DNA of 64,000 nucleotides from an uncultured Paracoccaceae bacterium (lineage in GTDB: Bacteria; Pseudomonadota; Alphaproteobacteria; Rhodobacterales; Rhodobacteraceae): NCBI GenBank assembly GCA_947494675.1, contig CANLVP010000002.1, positions 248,001 to 312,000 of the forward strand. The letters are read 5' to 3'. The position numbers were made by a program, and so were the translations under genes. This document shows, one piece after another, positions 25,183 to 33,214 of the stretch (position 1 is the first letter of the stretch; every line of letters begins with the position of its first letter). The notes under the pieces were generated by a model, which searched no databases, was not told where the DNA came from, and saw only the letters and a list, made by a program, of their open reading frames with translations.

Positions 25183-25259
25183 TGGTCGGGCTAGCAGGAC
25201 TCGAACCTGCGACCTTCCGTCCCCCAGACGGACGCGCTACCAGGCTGCGCTATAGCCCG
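25183..25259 (-). tRNA. tRNA-Pro (anticodon GGG)
   Basis: A 77-base cloverleaf read on the minus strand. The acceptor stem is CGGGCTA/TAGCCCG, the D-arm contains CCTGGTA, the anticodon stem is TCCGT/ACGGA with loop CTGGGGG giving anticodon GGG, and the T-arm is GCAGG-TTCGAGT-CCTGC. Discriminator A and CCA are encoded. All stems pair perfectly. Confidence 0.97.
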
Positions 25260-25308
25260 ACTGATGGGCTGTTTACCCGAAAATTCTGGCGGGGCAAGCC
25301 CGAAGTGA

Positions 25309-25971
25309 TCAGCCCTGACGCATCCGGTCGCGCACATCTTGCAGACGGGCGACGAGCGGTGCGATTTGCGCAGCTTTTGCGCGCAGACGGTCGTCATTTG
25401 CGTCGCAGAGGGCCGCAAAAATACGTGGCTCTGCCGGGGCTTTTGGTTCGCGTGGCAGCACCGGTTCAGCAGCGCGCGCAGGGTCCAATGCGATGGCTGG
25501 ATCAAGCGCGAGGGCAGGCTCCAAGGCCGCGGCGGGTTCTTCGGCGACGGGCTCGCTCGGCGGCGGCATCGCGGTGATCGGCGTAACGTTCGTCTCAGGC
25601 GTTGCAACGGCGGACTTTTGTTCCGGCGCGGGGGCGGGGGCCGGTGCTTCTGGCGCTTTAGCGGGCGGCGGCATCATCGCTTTGGCGGTGGTCGCATTGG
25701 GATCAGCGGAAAGGCCCGCCACATGCTTAACGCCTTGTTCGCGCAAGAGTTTTTGCGCGCCTTTGATCGTCATGCCCTGTTCGTGCAGCAGCACCTTGAT
25801 GCCGCCCAAGAGCTGCATGTCTTCGGGGCGGTAATAGCGCCGCCCACCGGCGCGCTTGACCGGTTTCACCTGCGTGAACTTGCTTTCCCAAAAGCGCAGC
25901 ACATGCGCGGGCGTATCAAGCCAGTCAGAAACTTCTGAGATGGTGCGGAAGGCGTCGCGGGCTTTGGCCAC
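25309..25971 (-). CDS. MerR-family transcriptional regulator with Pro/Ala-rich tail
   Basis: A 220-residue protein with an N-terminal MerR winged helix ([45 protein letters not shown], residues 8-52) and the following '[27 protein letters not shown]' helix. From about residue 95 the protein is a low-complexity Ala/Pro/Glu stretch without metal-binding cysteines. It ends with '[35 protein letters not shown]', a predicted coiled coil. It follows ihfA by 15 bases, the usual arrangement in this order. Regulated targets unknown. Confidence 0.88.
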   Translation of the reverse strand: MAKARDAFRTISEVSDWLDTPAHVLRFWESKFTQVKPVKRAGGRRYYRPEDMQLLGGIKVLLHEQGMTIKGAQKLLREQGVKHVAGLSADPNATTAKAMMPPPAKAPEAPAPAPAPEQKSAVATPETNVTPITAMPPPSEPVAEEPAAALEPALALDPAIALDPARAAEPVLPREPKAPAEPRIFAALCDANDDRLRAKAAQIAPLVARLQDVRDRMRQG

Positions 25972-25986
25972 GTCCGGCTCCTTTGC

Positions 25987-26289
25987 TTACTTTTTGTTGC
26001 CTGCGGCGACCCGGTCTTTCATCAGGTGGCTTGGGCGGAATGTGAGCACCCGGCGGGGGTGGATCGGAACCTCTTCCCCGGTTTTTGGGTTGCGGCCCAC
26101 GCGAGCGGCTTTTTCACGGACCGAAAAGGTGCCGAAGGACGAGATTTTGACCTGTTCGCCTTTGACGAGCGCGTCGGACACATGGGTCAGCACACGTTCA
26201 ACAAGATCGGCGCTTTCGTTGCGGGACAAGCCCACCTGGCTATGGACGGCATCTGCGAGATCCATACGTGTCAAAGTCTTATCGGCCAT
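25987..26289 (-). CDS. ihfA: Integration host factor subunit alpha
   Basis: A 100-residue DNA-bending protein of the HU/IHF family. [27 protein letters not shown] is the alpha-subunit N-terminus, and [23 protein letters not shown] is the beta-arm with the intercalating proline. The ATG at 26289 is preceded by a G-rich ribosome site; a longer start at 26310 would add seven non-conserved residues. It partners with IhfB encoded elsewhere. Confidence 0.95.
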   Translation of the reverse strand: MADKTLTRMDLADAVHSQVGLSRNESADLVERVLTHVSDALVKGEQVKISSFGTFSVREKAARVGRNPKTGEEVPIHPRRVLTFRPSHLMKDRVAAGNKK

Positions 26290-26390
26290 CATTTCCCCCT
26301 GCGGTTTCACAAGACCTTAGGCGGAGGGGAAATTCAGAGTCAATAACAAGGGCTTGGCTGACACCGTTAAAGGAGGCTTTTTGCCAAAAT

Positions 26391-27362
26391 TTACCAGCGG
26401 AGGACGACTGCGCCCCAGGCCAATCCACCCCCGATTGCCTCGGTGACGACCAAATCGCCCTCTTTGAGCTGCCCATTGGCCTTACCAACGGACAAGGCCA
26501 GCGGAATGGAAGCGGCGGATGTATTGCCGTGATCCTGCACAGTGACAACAACGCGGTCCATGCCGACACCCAGTTTCTTGGCGGTGGATTTGATGATGCG
26601 GATGTTGGCCTGATGCGGCACGACCCAATCGACATCGTCGGCACCAAGTCCGATTTTGTCCAAAGCGGTGTCGGCGGTTTGGGCCAGTTTTTCAACGGCG
26701 TGGCGGAAGACCTCTTTACCTTCCATTTTGAGGACACCGGTGCTTTGCGTGGCAACACCGCCGTCAACATAGAGGATATCGCGGAAGCGCCCGTCTGAGT
26801 TCAGGTCGGTGGACAGAACGCCGCGATCAGTGGTGTCGCCATTGCCGGTTGCGGACTCGAGCACCAAGGCGCCCGCGCCATCGCCGAACAGCACGCAGGT
26901 GGACCTGTCGGTCCAGTCCATGATCCGGCTGAATGTTTCTGCGCCGATCACCAGCACACGGTCGGCTTGGCCCGAGACGATCAGCGCGTTGGCGTTGGTT
27001 AGGGCAAAGACGAAGCCGGCGCAGACGGCTTGCACGTCGAAGGCAAAGCCCTTGGTGTTGCCGATATTGGCCTGCACCATGGTCGCGGCAGAGGGGAAGG
27101 TCATGTCAGCTGTGGAAGTGGCCAGCACGATGGCGTCAATGTCGTCGCCGGTGAGCCCTGCATCGGCGAGGGCAGCGTTGGCGGCATGTGTGGCAAGGTC
27201 CGACGTCGTCTCACCCTCAGCGGCGAAGTGGCGGCGTTCGATGCCAGAGCGGCTGACGATCCATTCGCTGGTGGTGTCGAGGGAAGCTTCGAATTCGGCG
27301 TTCGGCACAACACGGTCTGGCAGGTAGTGCCCGACCCCTTTGACCACAGCGCGTCTTGTCAT
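26391..27362 (-). CDS. fabH: 3-oxoacyl-[acyl-carrier-protein] synthase III
   Basis: A 323-residue ketoacyl-ACP synthase III that condenses acetyl-CoA with malonyl-ACP to start fatty acid synthesis. The catalytic triad is visible: Cys114 in DVQAVCAGF, His250 in VVPHQANIRI and Asn280 in DHGNTSAAS. Also typical are SRSGIERRHFA at the N-terminus and the C-terminal GGGLAWGAVVLRW. The ATG overlaps the plsX stop in an ATGA arrangement, coupling phospholipid and fatty acid initiation genes. Confidence 0.97.
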   Translation of the reverse strand: MTRRAVVKGVGHYLPDRVVPNAEFEASLDTTSEWIVSRSGIERRHFAAEGETTSDLATHAANAALADAGLTGDDIDAIVLATSTADMTFPSAATMVQANIGNTKGFAFDVQAVCAGFVFALTNANALIVSGQADRVLVIGAETFSRIMDWTDRSTCVLFGDGAGALVLESATGNGDTTDRGVLSTDLNSDGRFRDILYVDGGVATQSTGVLKMEGKEVFRHAVEKLAQTADTALDKIGLGADDVDWVVPHQANIRIIKSTAKKLGVGMDRVVVTVQDHGNTSAASIPLALSVGKANGQLKEGDLVVTEAIGGGLAWGAVVLRW

Positions 27363-28477
27363 TTGCCCGTATCCTCTGCGGTGTCTGTCGCACCTGTTTG
27401 GATCGTATCTTGGGCGAGGGCGGCGGCGGTGGCAACCCGTGCCGCAAGTTTGTCCGAAAAGCCTGATTGCGCGAGGCGGTATCCAAGGGCCAATGCGGCG
27501 GCGACACCAGTCGCATCGGCAGAGCCATGGCTTTTGATGACGGTCTTGTTGAGGCCCAGGAAAACGCCACCATTCACACGGCGGGGATCGATCTTTTTGC
27601 GCAGCCAGCCCAGCGATCCGCGCGCCATGACAGCGCCCAGCATCGACAGCGGGTTCCGTTTGAAAGCGGTGCGCAGGGTGTCCGAGATCAGGTTTGCAGT
27701 GCCTTCGCCGGTTTTGAGGGCGACATTGCCGGTGAACCCGTCGGTGACGATGACGTCTACACGTTCAGAGGGCAGGTCGCCGCCTTCGACAAAGCCGATA
27801 TATTCAAACTCGCCCTTTGGTGCCGCAGAGGCGATCATCTCATGCGCGACCTTCAGTTCGGCGCGGCCTTTGTGTTCTTCGACGCCGACATTCAGCAGGC
27901 CGATCCGGGGTTTTGCCAGGTCAAAGGCATTGCGGGCGTAGGATGCGCCCATCAGCGCATAGGTCAGCAAGTCGTCCTGGTCGGCGCGGATGTCTGCGCC
28001 TGCGTCGAGCATCACGTTGTAGCCTTGGGGATTGCGCGAGGGCCAGAGGCAGGCGATGGCGGGGCGGTTCACGCCCTCGGCCTTGCGCAGGCGCAGCATC
28101 GACATGGCCATCAGCGCGCCGGTGTTGCCGCAGGAAATGACCACACCAGCCTCGCCACTGCGGACCGCCTCAATCGCGGACCACATGGAGGTGTTCTTGC
28201 CACCGCGCAGGGCCTGACTGGGCTTGTCGGTCATCTTGACCACATCGGTGGTGTTCCGAATGGTCACACGGTCTGCGATTTTGTGTTTGGTGACAAACTT
28301 TTGCAGCTTGGTCTCTGACCCGTGCAAGATCGCCTGTGCCTTGGGATTCTTGGACAGAAAACGCGCAAGGCCCGCAACAACCGTTGCAGGCCCAGAATCG
28401 CCACCCATGGCATCAACAGAAAGAACGTGGGCAGCTGACGTTGGCGTCGGATTGTCGTCCGTTTGGCCGATGGTCAT
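27359..28477 (-). CDS. plsX: Phosphate acyltransferase PlsX
   Basis: A 372-residue acyl-ACP:phosphate acyltransferase that makes acyl-phosphate for glycerolipid synthesis. Diagnostic stretches are SVDAMGGDSGPATVVAGLARFL at the start, SCGNTGALMAMSMLRLRKAEGVNRPAIACLWP in the centre, and 'DVIVTDGFTGNVALKTGEGTANLI'. It lies between rpmF (21 bases upstream) and fabH (overlapping), the standard rpmF-plsX-fabH order. Confidence 0.97.
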   Translation of the reverse strand: MTIGQTDDNPTPTSAAHVLSVDAMGGDSGPATVVAGLARFLSKNPKAQAILHGSETKLQKFVTKHKIADRVTIRNTTDVVKMTDKPSQALRGGKNTSMWSAIEAVRSGEAGVVISCGNTGALMAMSMLRLRKAEGVNRPAIACLWPSRNPQGYNVMLDAGADIRADQDDLLTYALMGASYARNAFDLAKPRIGLLNVGVEEHKGRAELKVAHEMIASAAPKGEFEYIGFVEGGDLPSERVDVIVTDGFTGNVALKTGEGTANLISDTLRTAFKRNPLSMLGAVMARGSLGWLRKKIDPRRVNGGVFLGLNKTVIKSHGSADATGVAAALALGYRLAQSGFSDKLAARVATAAALAQDTIQTGATDTAEDTGK

Positions 28478-28498
28478 AAAGTGCCGCCTGTCCCAGCC

Positions 28499-28705
28499 TT
28501 AGGCTGCGTCGTCGTCCAGATCGATGTCGTTTGCCTGTGCAACAACTTCGCGCGTGGCGTAGTGACCGCAAGAGGGGCAAACATGGTGCGGGCGCTTCAG
28601 CTCACCGCAGTTGTCGCATTCGTTGGGGTTTGCAGCCACCAATGCATCATGCGCGCGACGGTTGTTGCGGCGTGATTTGGAGACTTTATTCTGCTGGACG
28701 GCCAT
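28499..28705 (-). CDS. rpmF: 50S ribosomal protein bL32
   Basis: A 68-residue bL32. [20 protein letters not shown] is the family N-terminus. Four cysteines, Cys30/Cys33 and Cys43/Cys46 in ECDNCGE and HVCPSCGHY, form an intact zinc ribbon, so this is the zinc-containing form. It ends with an acidic tail (DIDLDDDAA). Confidence 0.97.
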   Translation of the reverse strand: MAVQQNKVSKSRRNNRRAHDALVAANPNECDNCGELKRPHHVCPSCGHYATREVVAQANDIDLDDDAA

Positions 28706-28855
28706 GTCGCCACCTATCGTCTGGGGGGCCAGTTGGCCCGGATTTTCAAGAACTCTTCGGGGTCTTATGCCACGCGGGCGGCCCTGTCGAGTGGGGGTGT
28801 TAGAAGTTGGCGGAACATACTGCGATTCCTTGGCAACGCAACCCTTTTTCGGGGC

Positions 28856-29428
28856 CTATTTTTCGCCGTCCTCATCGGGGGTATCAGTGAGGCTGTCGCG
28901 CAGAGCGGCAAGGCCCGCAAATGGCTTTGCATCATCGTCTGTCATGGGCGTGGCACCGGGCTGCGCAAACTGGGCTGACCCCAGGTCTGCACCCTCTGCG
29001 CGGGGAAAATCGGGCAGGGCGAGCGACAGCGCCTCTATCATCACGGCGGCGACATCGACGGATGTGGGCAGCGGTTCGATCGTGTCATCCTCTGGCATTT
29101 CGACCTCTGCCCCATCGGGATCAACCAGATCAGCGGCATAGGTGCGCGTAACGGGTTCATCGATCCGTGTGGTCACGGGATCAAGCGTCACAACACAATC
29201 CTGTGTCACTGTCGCACCCAGCGTTCCGGTCAACGTCCAGTCGGTTTGCCCCAGCGGCGCAATTTCGCCTGCAAAGCGCAGTTTGCGCAGGCCGCGCAGG
29301 TCCAGATGGGCCGCAATCGCGCTGTTTTCATCAGCCGAGGGGACAATCGCAAAGGTTGTCGCCCGGCGGCTGGCAAGGTCGGAAAGGCGCAAGATGGTGC
29401 TGGGTAAGTCGGCCAAAGTTGGTTCCAT
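28856..29428 (-). CDS. DUF177 family protein (YceD-like)
   Basis: A 190-residue DUF177 (YceD) protein, a family tied to 23S rRNA accumulation and almost always encoded before rpmF, as here. Typical are 'LRKLRFAGEIAPLGQTDWTLTGTLGATVTQDCVVTLDPV' in the middle and an acidic C-terminus (SLTDTPDEDGEK). The ATG at 29428 gives the normal length; codons further upstream run into the divergent bamE promoter. Cytoplasmic; exact activity unknown. Confidence 0.88.
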   Translation of the reverse strand: MEPTLADLPSTILRLSDLASRRATTFAIVPSADENSAIAAHLDLRGLRKLRFAGEIAPLGQTDWTLTGTLGATVTQDCVVTLDPVTTRIDEPVTRTYAADLVDPDGAEVEMPEDDTIEPLPTSVDVAAVMIEALSLALPDFPRAEGADLGSAQFAQPGATPMTDDDAKPFAGLAALRDSLTDTPDEDGEK

Positions 29429-29501
29429 TCTTGATAACAGGGCCTGCGATGTTGTAGTGGGAATAAAAGGCCGACATGGCCGAGGCAAGAGGGCAGACCA
29501 G

Positions 29502-29966
29502 ATGAAGCTTGGCATGGGTGCGCGTGTGCGGTCTGTTGTGATCTGTGGTGTGCTGGGGTTGGCAGTGGCCTGTTCCCCTGTGATCCGCAACCATGGCTAT
29601 ATCCCCTTTCAAGAAGACCTCGACCGGATTGTCATCGGACAAGACACCCGCGACAGCGTCGCGACCCTTGTGGGCCCGCCAACCGCGGGCGGTGTTTTGG
29701 CGGGCGGTGACTATTACTATGTTGCCAATCAATTCCGCCATTATGGGGCGATTGCCCCTGTGGAAATCTCGCGCGAGGTGCTGGCGATCCGTTTTGATAG
29801 TGCGGGCGTTGTGCGCAATATCGAACGCTTTGGGTTGGAAGACGGTCGCGTCGTGGTGCTGTCGCGCCGTGTCACGGACGACAATATCGCCGACACCACC
29901 TTTATCCGGCAGCTTTTGGGCAACATTGGTCGCGTGAACGCCGCCGACTTTATTGGCGAAAACTAA
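29502..29966 (+). CDS. bamE: Outer membrane protein assembly factor BamE (OmlA/SmpA lipoprotein)
   Basis: A 154-residue lipoprotein. Signal sequence VRSVVICGVLGLAVAC ends in lipobox LAVAC. The mature BamE fold is recognised by 'GYIPFQEDLDRIVIGQDTRDSVATLVGPPT' and 'YYYVANQFRHYGAIAPVEISREVLAIRFD'. It is part of the beta-barrel assembly complex at the outer membrane. It is divergent from DUF177 and its last 4 bases overlap the convergent msrB stop. Confidence 0.93.
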   Translation: MKLGMGARVRSVVICGVLGLAVACSPVIRNHGYIPFQEDLDRIVIGQDTRDSVATLVGPPTAGGVLAGGDYYYVANQFRHYGAIAPVEISREVLAIRFDSAGVVRNIERFGLEDGRVVVLSRRVTDDNIADTTFIRQLLGNIGRVNAADFIGEN

Positions 29967-30370
29967 GCGTCCTCTTCAGGTTCAAACGCCAGTGCCGCGC
30001 CGTTGATGCAATAGCGCAGGCCCGTGGGCTGTGGCCCATCAGGAAAGACGTGACCCAGATGCCCGTCGCAACGGTTGCAATGCACCTCTGTGCGGCGCAT
30101 GAAAAAGCTGCGATCCTCTTTTTCCCCAACCATTTCAGGGTCTAAGGGCGCGTAGAAAGAGGGCCAGCCTGTGCCGCTTTCGAATTTTGTTGCCTGTTCA
30201 AAAAGCGGCGCACCGCAGCCCTGACACATGAATGTGCCGGCTTCTTTTGGGAAATCGTCATGGGTGCCAGCGCGTTCGGTGCCGTGTTTGCGCAAGACTT
30301 TATAGGCCATATCGGAAAGCTGCGCGCGCCATTCGGCATCTGTCTTGGTGACTTTTTCGACCACTGTCAT
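29963..30370 (-). CDS. msrB: Peptide-methionine (R)-S-oxide reductase
   Basis: A 135-residue MsrB that repairs methionine-R-sulfoxide. Structural zinc ligands are two CxxC pairs, Cys49/Cys52 (CQGC) and Cys98/Cys101 (CNRC). The catalytic Cys121 lies in the RYCINGAAL motif, and the substrate-binding HLGHVFPDGP stretch is intact. It is cytoplasmic, as there is no signal peptide. Confidence 0.96.
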   Translation of the reverse strand: MTVVEKVTKTDAEWRAQLSDMAYKVLRKHGTERAGTHDDFPKEAGTFMCQGCGAPLFEQATKFESGTGWPSFYAPLDPEMVGEKEDRSFFMRRTEVHCNRCDGHLGHVFPDGPQPTGLRYCINGAALAFEPEEDA

Positions 30371-30433
30371 ATTCCTTTTCCAACACTTATGCCTAATCTA
30401 GGCGACACAGGCAGACCCGCAAGGTGAGTTGCA

Positions 30434-31147
30434 ATGACAATTGCGTTCCGCATCGGCCCCTATGGGGTCCGACTGGCCGAAACTGACGCGGACCTCGCGC
30501 AGTGTCAGGCGTTGCGGCACCAGTGCTTCTTTGGCGTGCCGGGGGTCGATGCCGAAAGCTATGACCAGCGCTGTGATCATCTGATGATCGCGGAAGCGGG
30601 GCGTTTGGTGGCCACCTGTCGGTTTCTGCGGTTGGGGTCCGGCGCAGGCCTGTCCCAGACCTATGCGGGTGCGCGGTACGATCTGACGCGGCTTGGCAGT
30701 TGGGACACCCCGATGATGGAGCTTGGGCGCTTTTGCATCGCGCCGGATGCACAGGACGCCGATGTGTTGCGGCTGTTGTGGGGTGCGCTGGCGCAGATTG
30801 TGGATGCGGATGGGATTGGGTTTCTCTTTGGCTGCACAAGCTTTTCGGGTTTGAATTCAGCGCCCTATGCGGCGGTCTTTGCGTTGCTGGCGCGGAAGTA
30901 TCAGGCACCACTGGCTCTTGCCCCCGGTATTGGTGTGGGTGAGGTTTTGCCATTGGCGCAATGTGCGCCATCGGATCACGCGGCCCCCATGCCGCCGCTT
31001 TTGCGCAGTTATTTGGGGATGGGTGGCTGGGTGAGTGACCACGCGGTGGTCGATCACCAGATGCAGACCCTGCACGTCTTTACCGGGCTTGAAACGGCCA
31101 AGGTGCCGCCACGCCGTGCAGCGGCCTTGCGCGCGATGATGGCCTAG
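30434..31147 (+). CDS. olsB: GNAT-family acyltransferase, probable L-ornithine N(alpha)-acyltransferase (OlsB-like)
   Basis: A 237-residue acyl-ACP-dependent N-acyltransferase of the hemolysin-like/OlsB family. The characteristic ordering is LRHQCFFG near residue 27, 'CDHLMIAEAGRLVATCRFL', and MMELGRFCIAP followed by a 'DVLRLLWGALAQIV' helix. In roseobacters OlsB makes lyso-ornithine lipid. No OlsA partner lies next to it, so ornithine lipid synthesis would need an OlsA or OlsF elsewhere. An amine other than ornithine is possible. Confidence 0.7.
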   Translation: MTIAFRIGPYGVRLAETDADLAQCQALRHQCFFGVPGVDAESYDQRCDHLMIAEAGRLVATCRFLRLGSGAGLSQTYAGARYDLTRLGSWDTPMMELGRFCIAPDAQDADVLRLLWGALAQIVDADGIGFLFGCTSFSGLNSAPYAAVFALLARKYQAPLALAPGIGVGEVLPLAQCAPSDHAAPMPPLLRSYLGMGGWVSDHAVVDHQMQTLHVFTGLETAKVPPRRAAALRAMMA

Positions 31148-31187
31148 GGGCCTTGCGCTAGGGGCGCGGGCGTTCTAGCTGGTCGGC

Positions 31188-33008
31188 ATGGCCAGAACTC
31201 CGCTTTTGCAACTCTCTGATATCGCGCTGACCTTTGGCGGCGATCCTGTGTTTGAAGACCTGTCGCTTGTGGTGCAGCCCGGCGACCGGGTGGCGCTGGT
31301 GGGGCGCAACGGGTCGGGCAAGTCGACGCTGATGAAAGTCATGGCCGGATTGGTCGAGGCGGACACCGGGACGGTCGTGCCGGCCCCTGGTGTGACTGTC
31401 GGCTACATGGAGCAAGACCCTGATATGAAAGGGTTTGCGACGCTGGGCGACTATGCGGTCAGCGGTATGGACCCCGATCAAGCCTATAAGGTTGAGATGG
31501 TCGCGGAAGGCCTGAAATTCGACCCTGCAGGCGATGTGGCCACTGCTTCGGGGGGCGAACGGCGACGCGCTGCTTTGGCCAAGCTGATGGCCGAAGCGCC
31601 GGAATTGATGCTGCTGGATGAGCCGACAAACCATCTGGATATCGAGGCCGTGCAATGGCTTGAGGATGAGTTGAAGCAGACCAAGGCCGGGTTTGTCCTG
31701 ATCAGCCACGACCGCGCCTTCCTGAGTGCTTTGACCCGCGCGACGCTTTGGATTGACCGCGGGCAGGTGCGCCGGGCCGAGGAGGGCTTTGACCGGTTCG
31801 AAGCCTGGCGCGACAAGATGTGGGACGAAGAAGACCAACAAAGGCATAAGCTTAACCGCAAGATCAAGGCCGAGGCGCGGTGGGCGGTTGAGGGGATATC
31901 TGCCCGGCGGAAACGGAACATGGGTCGGGTGCGGGCGTTGCAGGATCTGCGTGCTGAACGCGCGGCGCAGATCAAGCGGCAGGGCACAGCGGCGCTAACG
32001 TTTGAAGGCGGGCAGCAGTCGGGCCGTAAGGTGATTGAAGCCAAGGGGCTGAGCAAATCCTTTGACGGCAAGCAGATCGCAAAGGGCTTTGACCTGACTG
32101 TCCAGCGCGGCGACCGGATTGCCTTTGTTGGGCCAAACGGCGTGGGAAAGACCACGCTTATCAAGATGTTGTTGGGTGAAGTTGAACCCGATGAAGGTGC
32201 GATCAAACACGGGACCAACCTGGAAATTGCTGTCTTTGATCAGGGACGCGCGCAGCTTGATCCTGAGGCGACGCTCTGGGATTCGTTGGTGAATGACCCC
32301 GCATTGGGCGGCGCGGGCAAGTCAGATCAGGTGATGGTGCAGGGCAAACCGCGCCATGTCGTGAGCTACCTTAAGGACTTTCTGTTCGATGATGCGCAGG
32401 CCCGTGCCAAGGTTAAGTCCTTGTCAGGCGGGGAAAAAGCGCGGCTCTTGCTGGCGCGACTGATGGCGCGATCGACCAACCTGATCGTCTTGGACGAACC
32501 GACGAACGATCTGGATATCGAGACGCTGGATTTGCTGCAGGATATTTTGGGCGATTATGACGGCACGGTGCTGCTGGTGAGCCACGACCGCGACTTTCTT
32601 GACCGGGTCGCGACAACAACCGTGGCGATGGAAGGTCAGGGGCAGGCCGTGGTCTATGCGGGCGGTTGGTCAGACTATCGTGCGCAGCGTGGCGGTGACT
32701 TTACCGAGGCAAAGACCGCCAGCAAGCCCTTGGCAAAGAAGGAAAAAGCGGCAGAGGCGCCGCGCCAGAAACCCAAGATGTCGTTCACCGAAAGGCACCG
32801 GTTGGAGGCGCTTCCGGGAGAGATTGATCGCCTGACGGCTGAGATTGCTAAGCTCGAAGAGCTGCTGGCTGACCCCGAACTTTTCACCGCGTCACCCGCC
32901 AAATTCCAAAAGGCGACAGAGGCTTTGGTCGCCCGCCAATCTGCGTTGTCAGAGGCTGAGGATGAGTGGCTGATGCTGGAAGAAAAAGCCGGAGAATCGG
33001 AAAGTTAA
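31188..33008 (+). CDS. ABC-F family ATPase (Uup-like)
   Basis: A 606-residue soluble protein with two ABC modules and no membrane segments. Module 1 has Walker A GRNGSGKST, signature ASGGERRRAAL and Walker B LMLLDEPTNHLD. Module 2 has GPNGVGKTT, LSGGEKARLLL and LIVLDEPTNDLD. The C-terminal 80 residues form a Lys/Glu-rich coiled coil (LEALPGEIDRLTAEIAKLEELL), as in Uup, which binds branched DNA or acts on ribosomes. It follows olsB by 40 bases and ends before an intergenic repeat and a terminator. Confidence 0.92.
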   Translation: MARTPLLQLSDIALTFGGDPVFEDLSLVVQPGDRVALVGRNGSGKSTLMKVMAGLVEADTGTVVPAPGVTVGYMEQDPDMKGFATLGDYAVSGMDPDQAYKVEMVAEGLKFDPAGDVATASGGERRRAALAKLMAEAPELMLLDEPTNHLDIEAVQWLEDELKQTKAGFVLISHDRAFLSALTRATLWIDRGQVRRAEEGFDRFEAWRDKMWDEEDQQRHKLNRKIKAEARWAVEGISARRKRNMGRVRALQDLRAERAAQIKRQGTAALTFEGGQQSGRKVIEAKGLSKSFDGKQIAKGFDLTVQRGDRIAFVGPNGVGKTTLIKMLLGEVEPDEGAIKHGTNLEIAVFDQGRAQLDPEATLWDSLVNDPALGGAGKSDQVMVQGKPRHVVSYLKDFLFDDAQARAKVKSLSGGEKARLLLARLMARSTNLIVLDEPTNDLDIETLDLLQDILGDYDGTVLLVSHDRDFLDRVATTTVAMEGQGQAVVYAGGWSDYRAQRGGDFTEAKTASKPLAKKEKAAEAPRQKPKMSFTERHRLEALPGEIDRLTAEIAKLEELLADPELFTASPAKFQKATEALVARQSALSEAEDEWLMLEEKAGESES

Positions 33009-33032
33009 CGCCGCAAAAGTGCCGGGTTAACG

Positions 33033-33077
33033 GATGCAGAACCGATACACATCCCGTACACAGCCCATGCGCATGGG
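33033..33077. repeat. Intergenic repeat, copy 2
   Basis: GATGCAGAACCGATACACAT at the left, then CCCGTACACAGCCCATGCG and GCATGGG, closely matches the element at 2129-2183 minus one unit. Downstream, 'AACCCACCGCGCTTAACACTT' (33099-33119) resembles the reverse complement of the right flank of copy 1. It sits after the ABC-F stop, before the terminator. Confidence 0.55.
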
Positions 33078-33130
33078 CGTCGGCATCCCCTATGATGAAC
33101 CCACCGCGCTTAACACTTGCGCCCAAACGC

Positions 33131-33162
33131 AAAAGCAGGACGCCGAAACGCCCTGCTTTTTT
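33131..33162 (+). terminator. Intrinsic terminator after the ABC-F gene (probably bidirectional)
   Basis: Arms AAAAGCAGG (33131-33139) and CCTGCTTTT (33152-33160) with a 12-base loop, followed by further T residues. On the minus strand the same hairpin is followed by TTTT, so it may also end the convergent iron-binding-protein transcript. Confidence 0.8.
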
Positions 33163-33169
33163 GGTTTCG

Positions 33170-33207
33170 AAATATCCTGCGGGGGTCTGGGGGTGCAAAA
33201 CCCCCAG
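33170..33207. repeat. Hairpin with AAATATCC-type leader (CTGGGGG/CCCCCAG)
   Basis: AAATATCCTGCGGGGGT is followed by a perfect hairpin CTGGGGG-TGCAAAA-CCCCCAG (33187-33207), 8 bases from the stop of the leftward binding-protein gene. The leader resembles AAATATCCCCGCCGGAGG at 44301, also followed by a hairpin. It is probably a recurrent 3'-end element; termination of the leftward gene is a likely role. Confidence 0.45.
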
Positions 33208-33214
33208 TCCGGGA

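Noticed and set aside
31188-33008. Treating the ABC-F protein as part of a membrane transporter
   Set aside because: Two fused ATPase modules with no membrane segments and no neighbouring permease; it is a soluble ABC-F factor. The same applies to 55829-57676.
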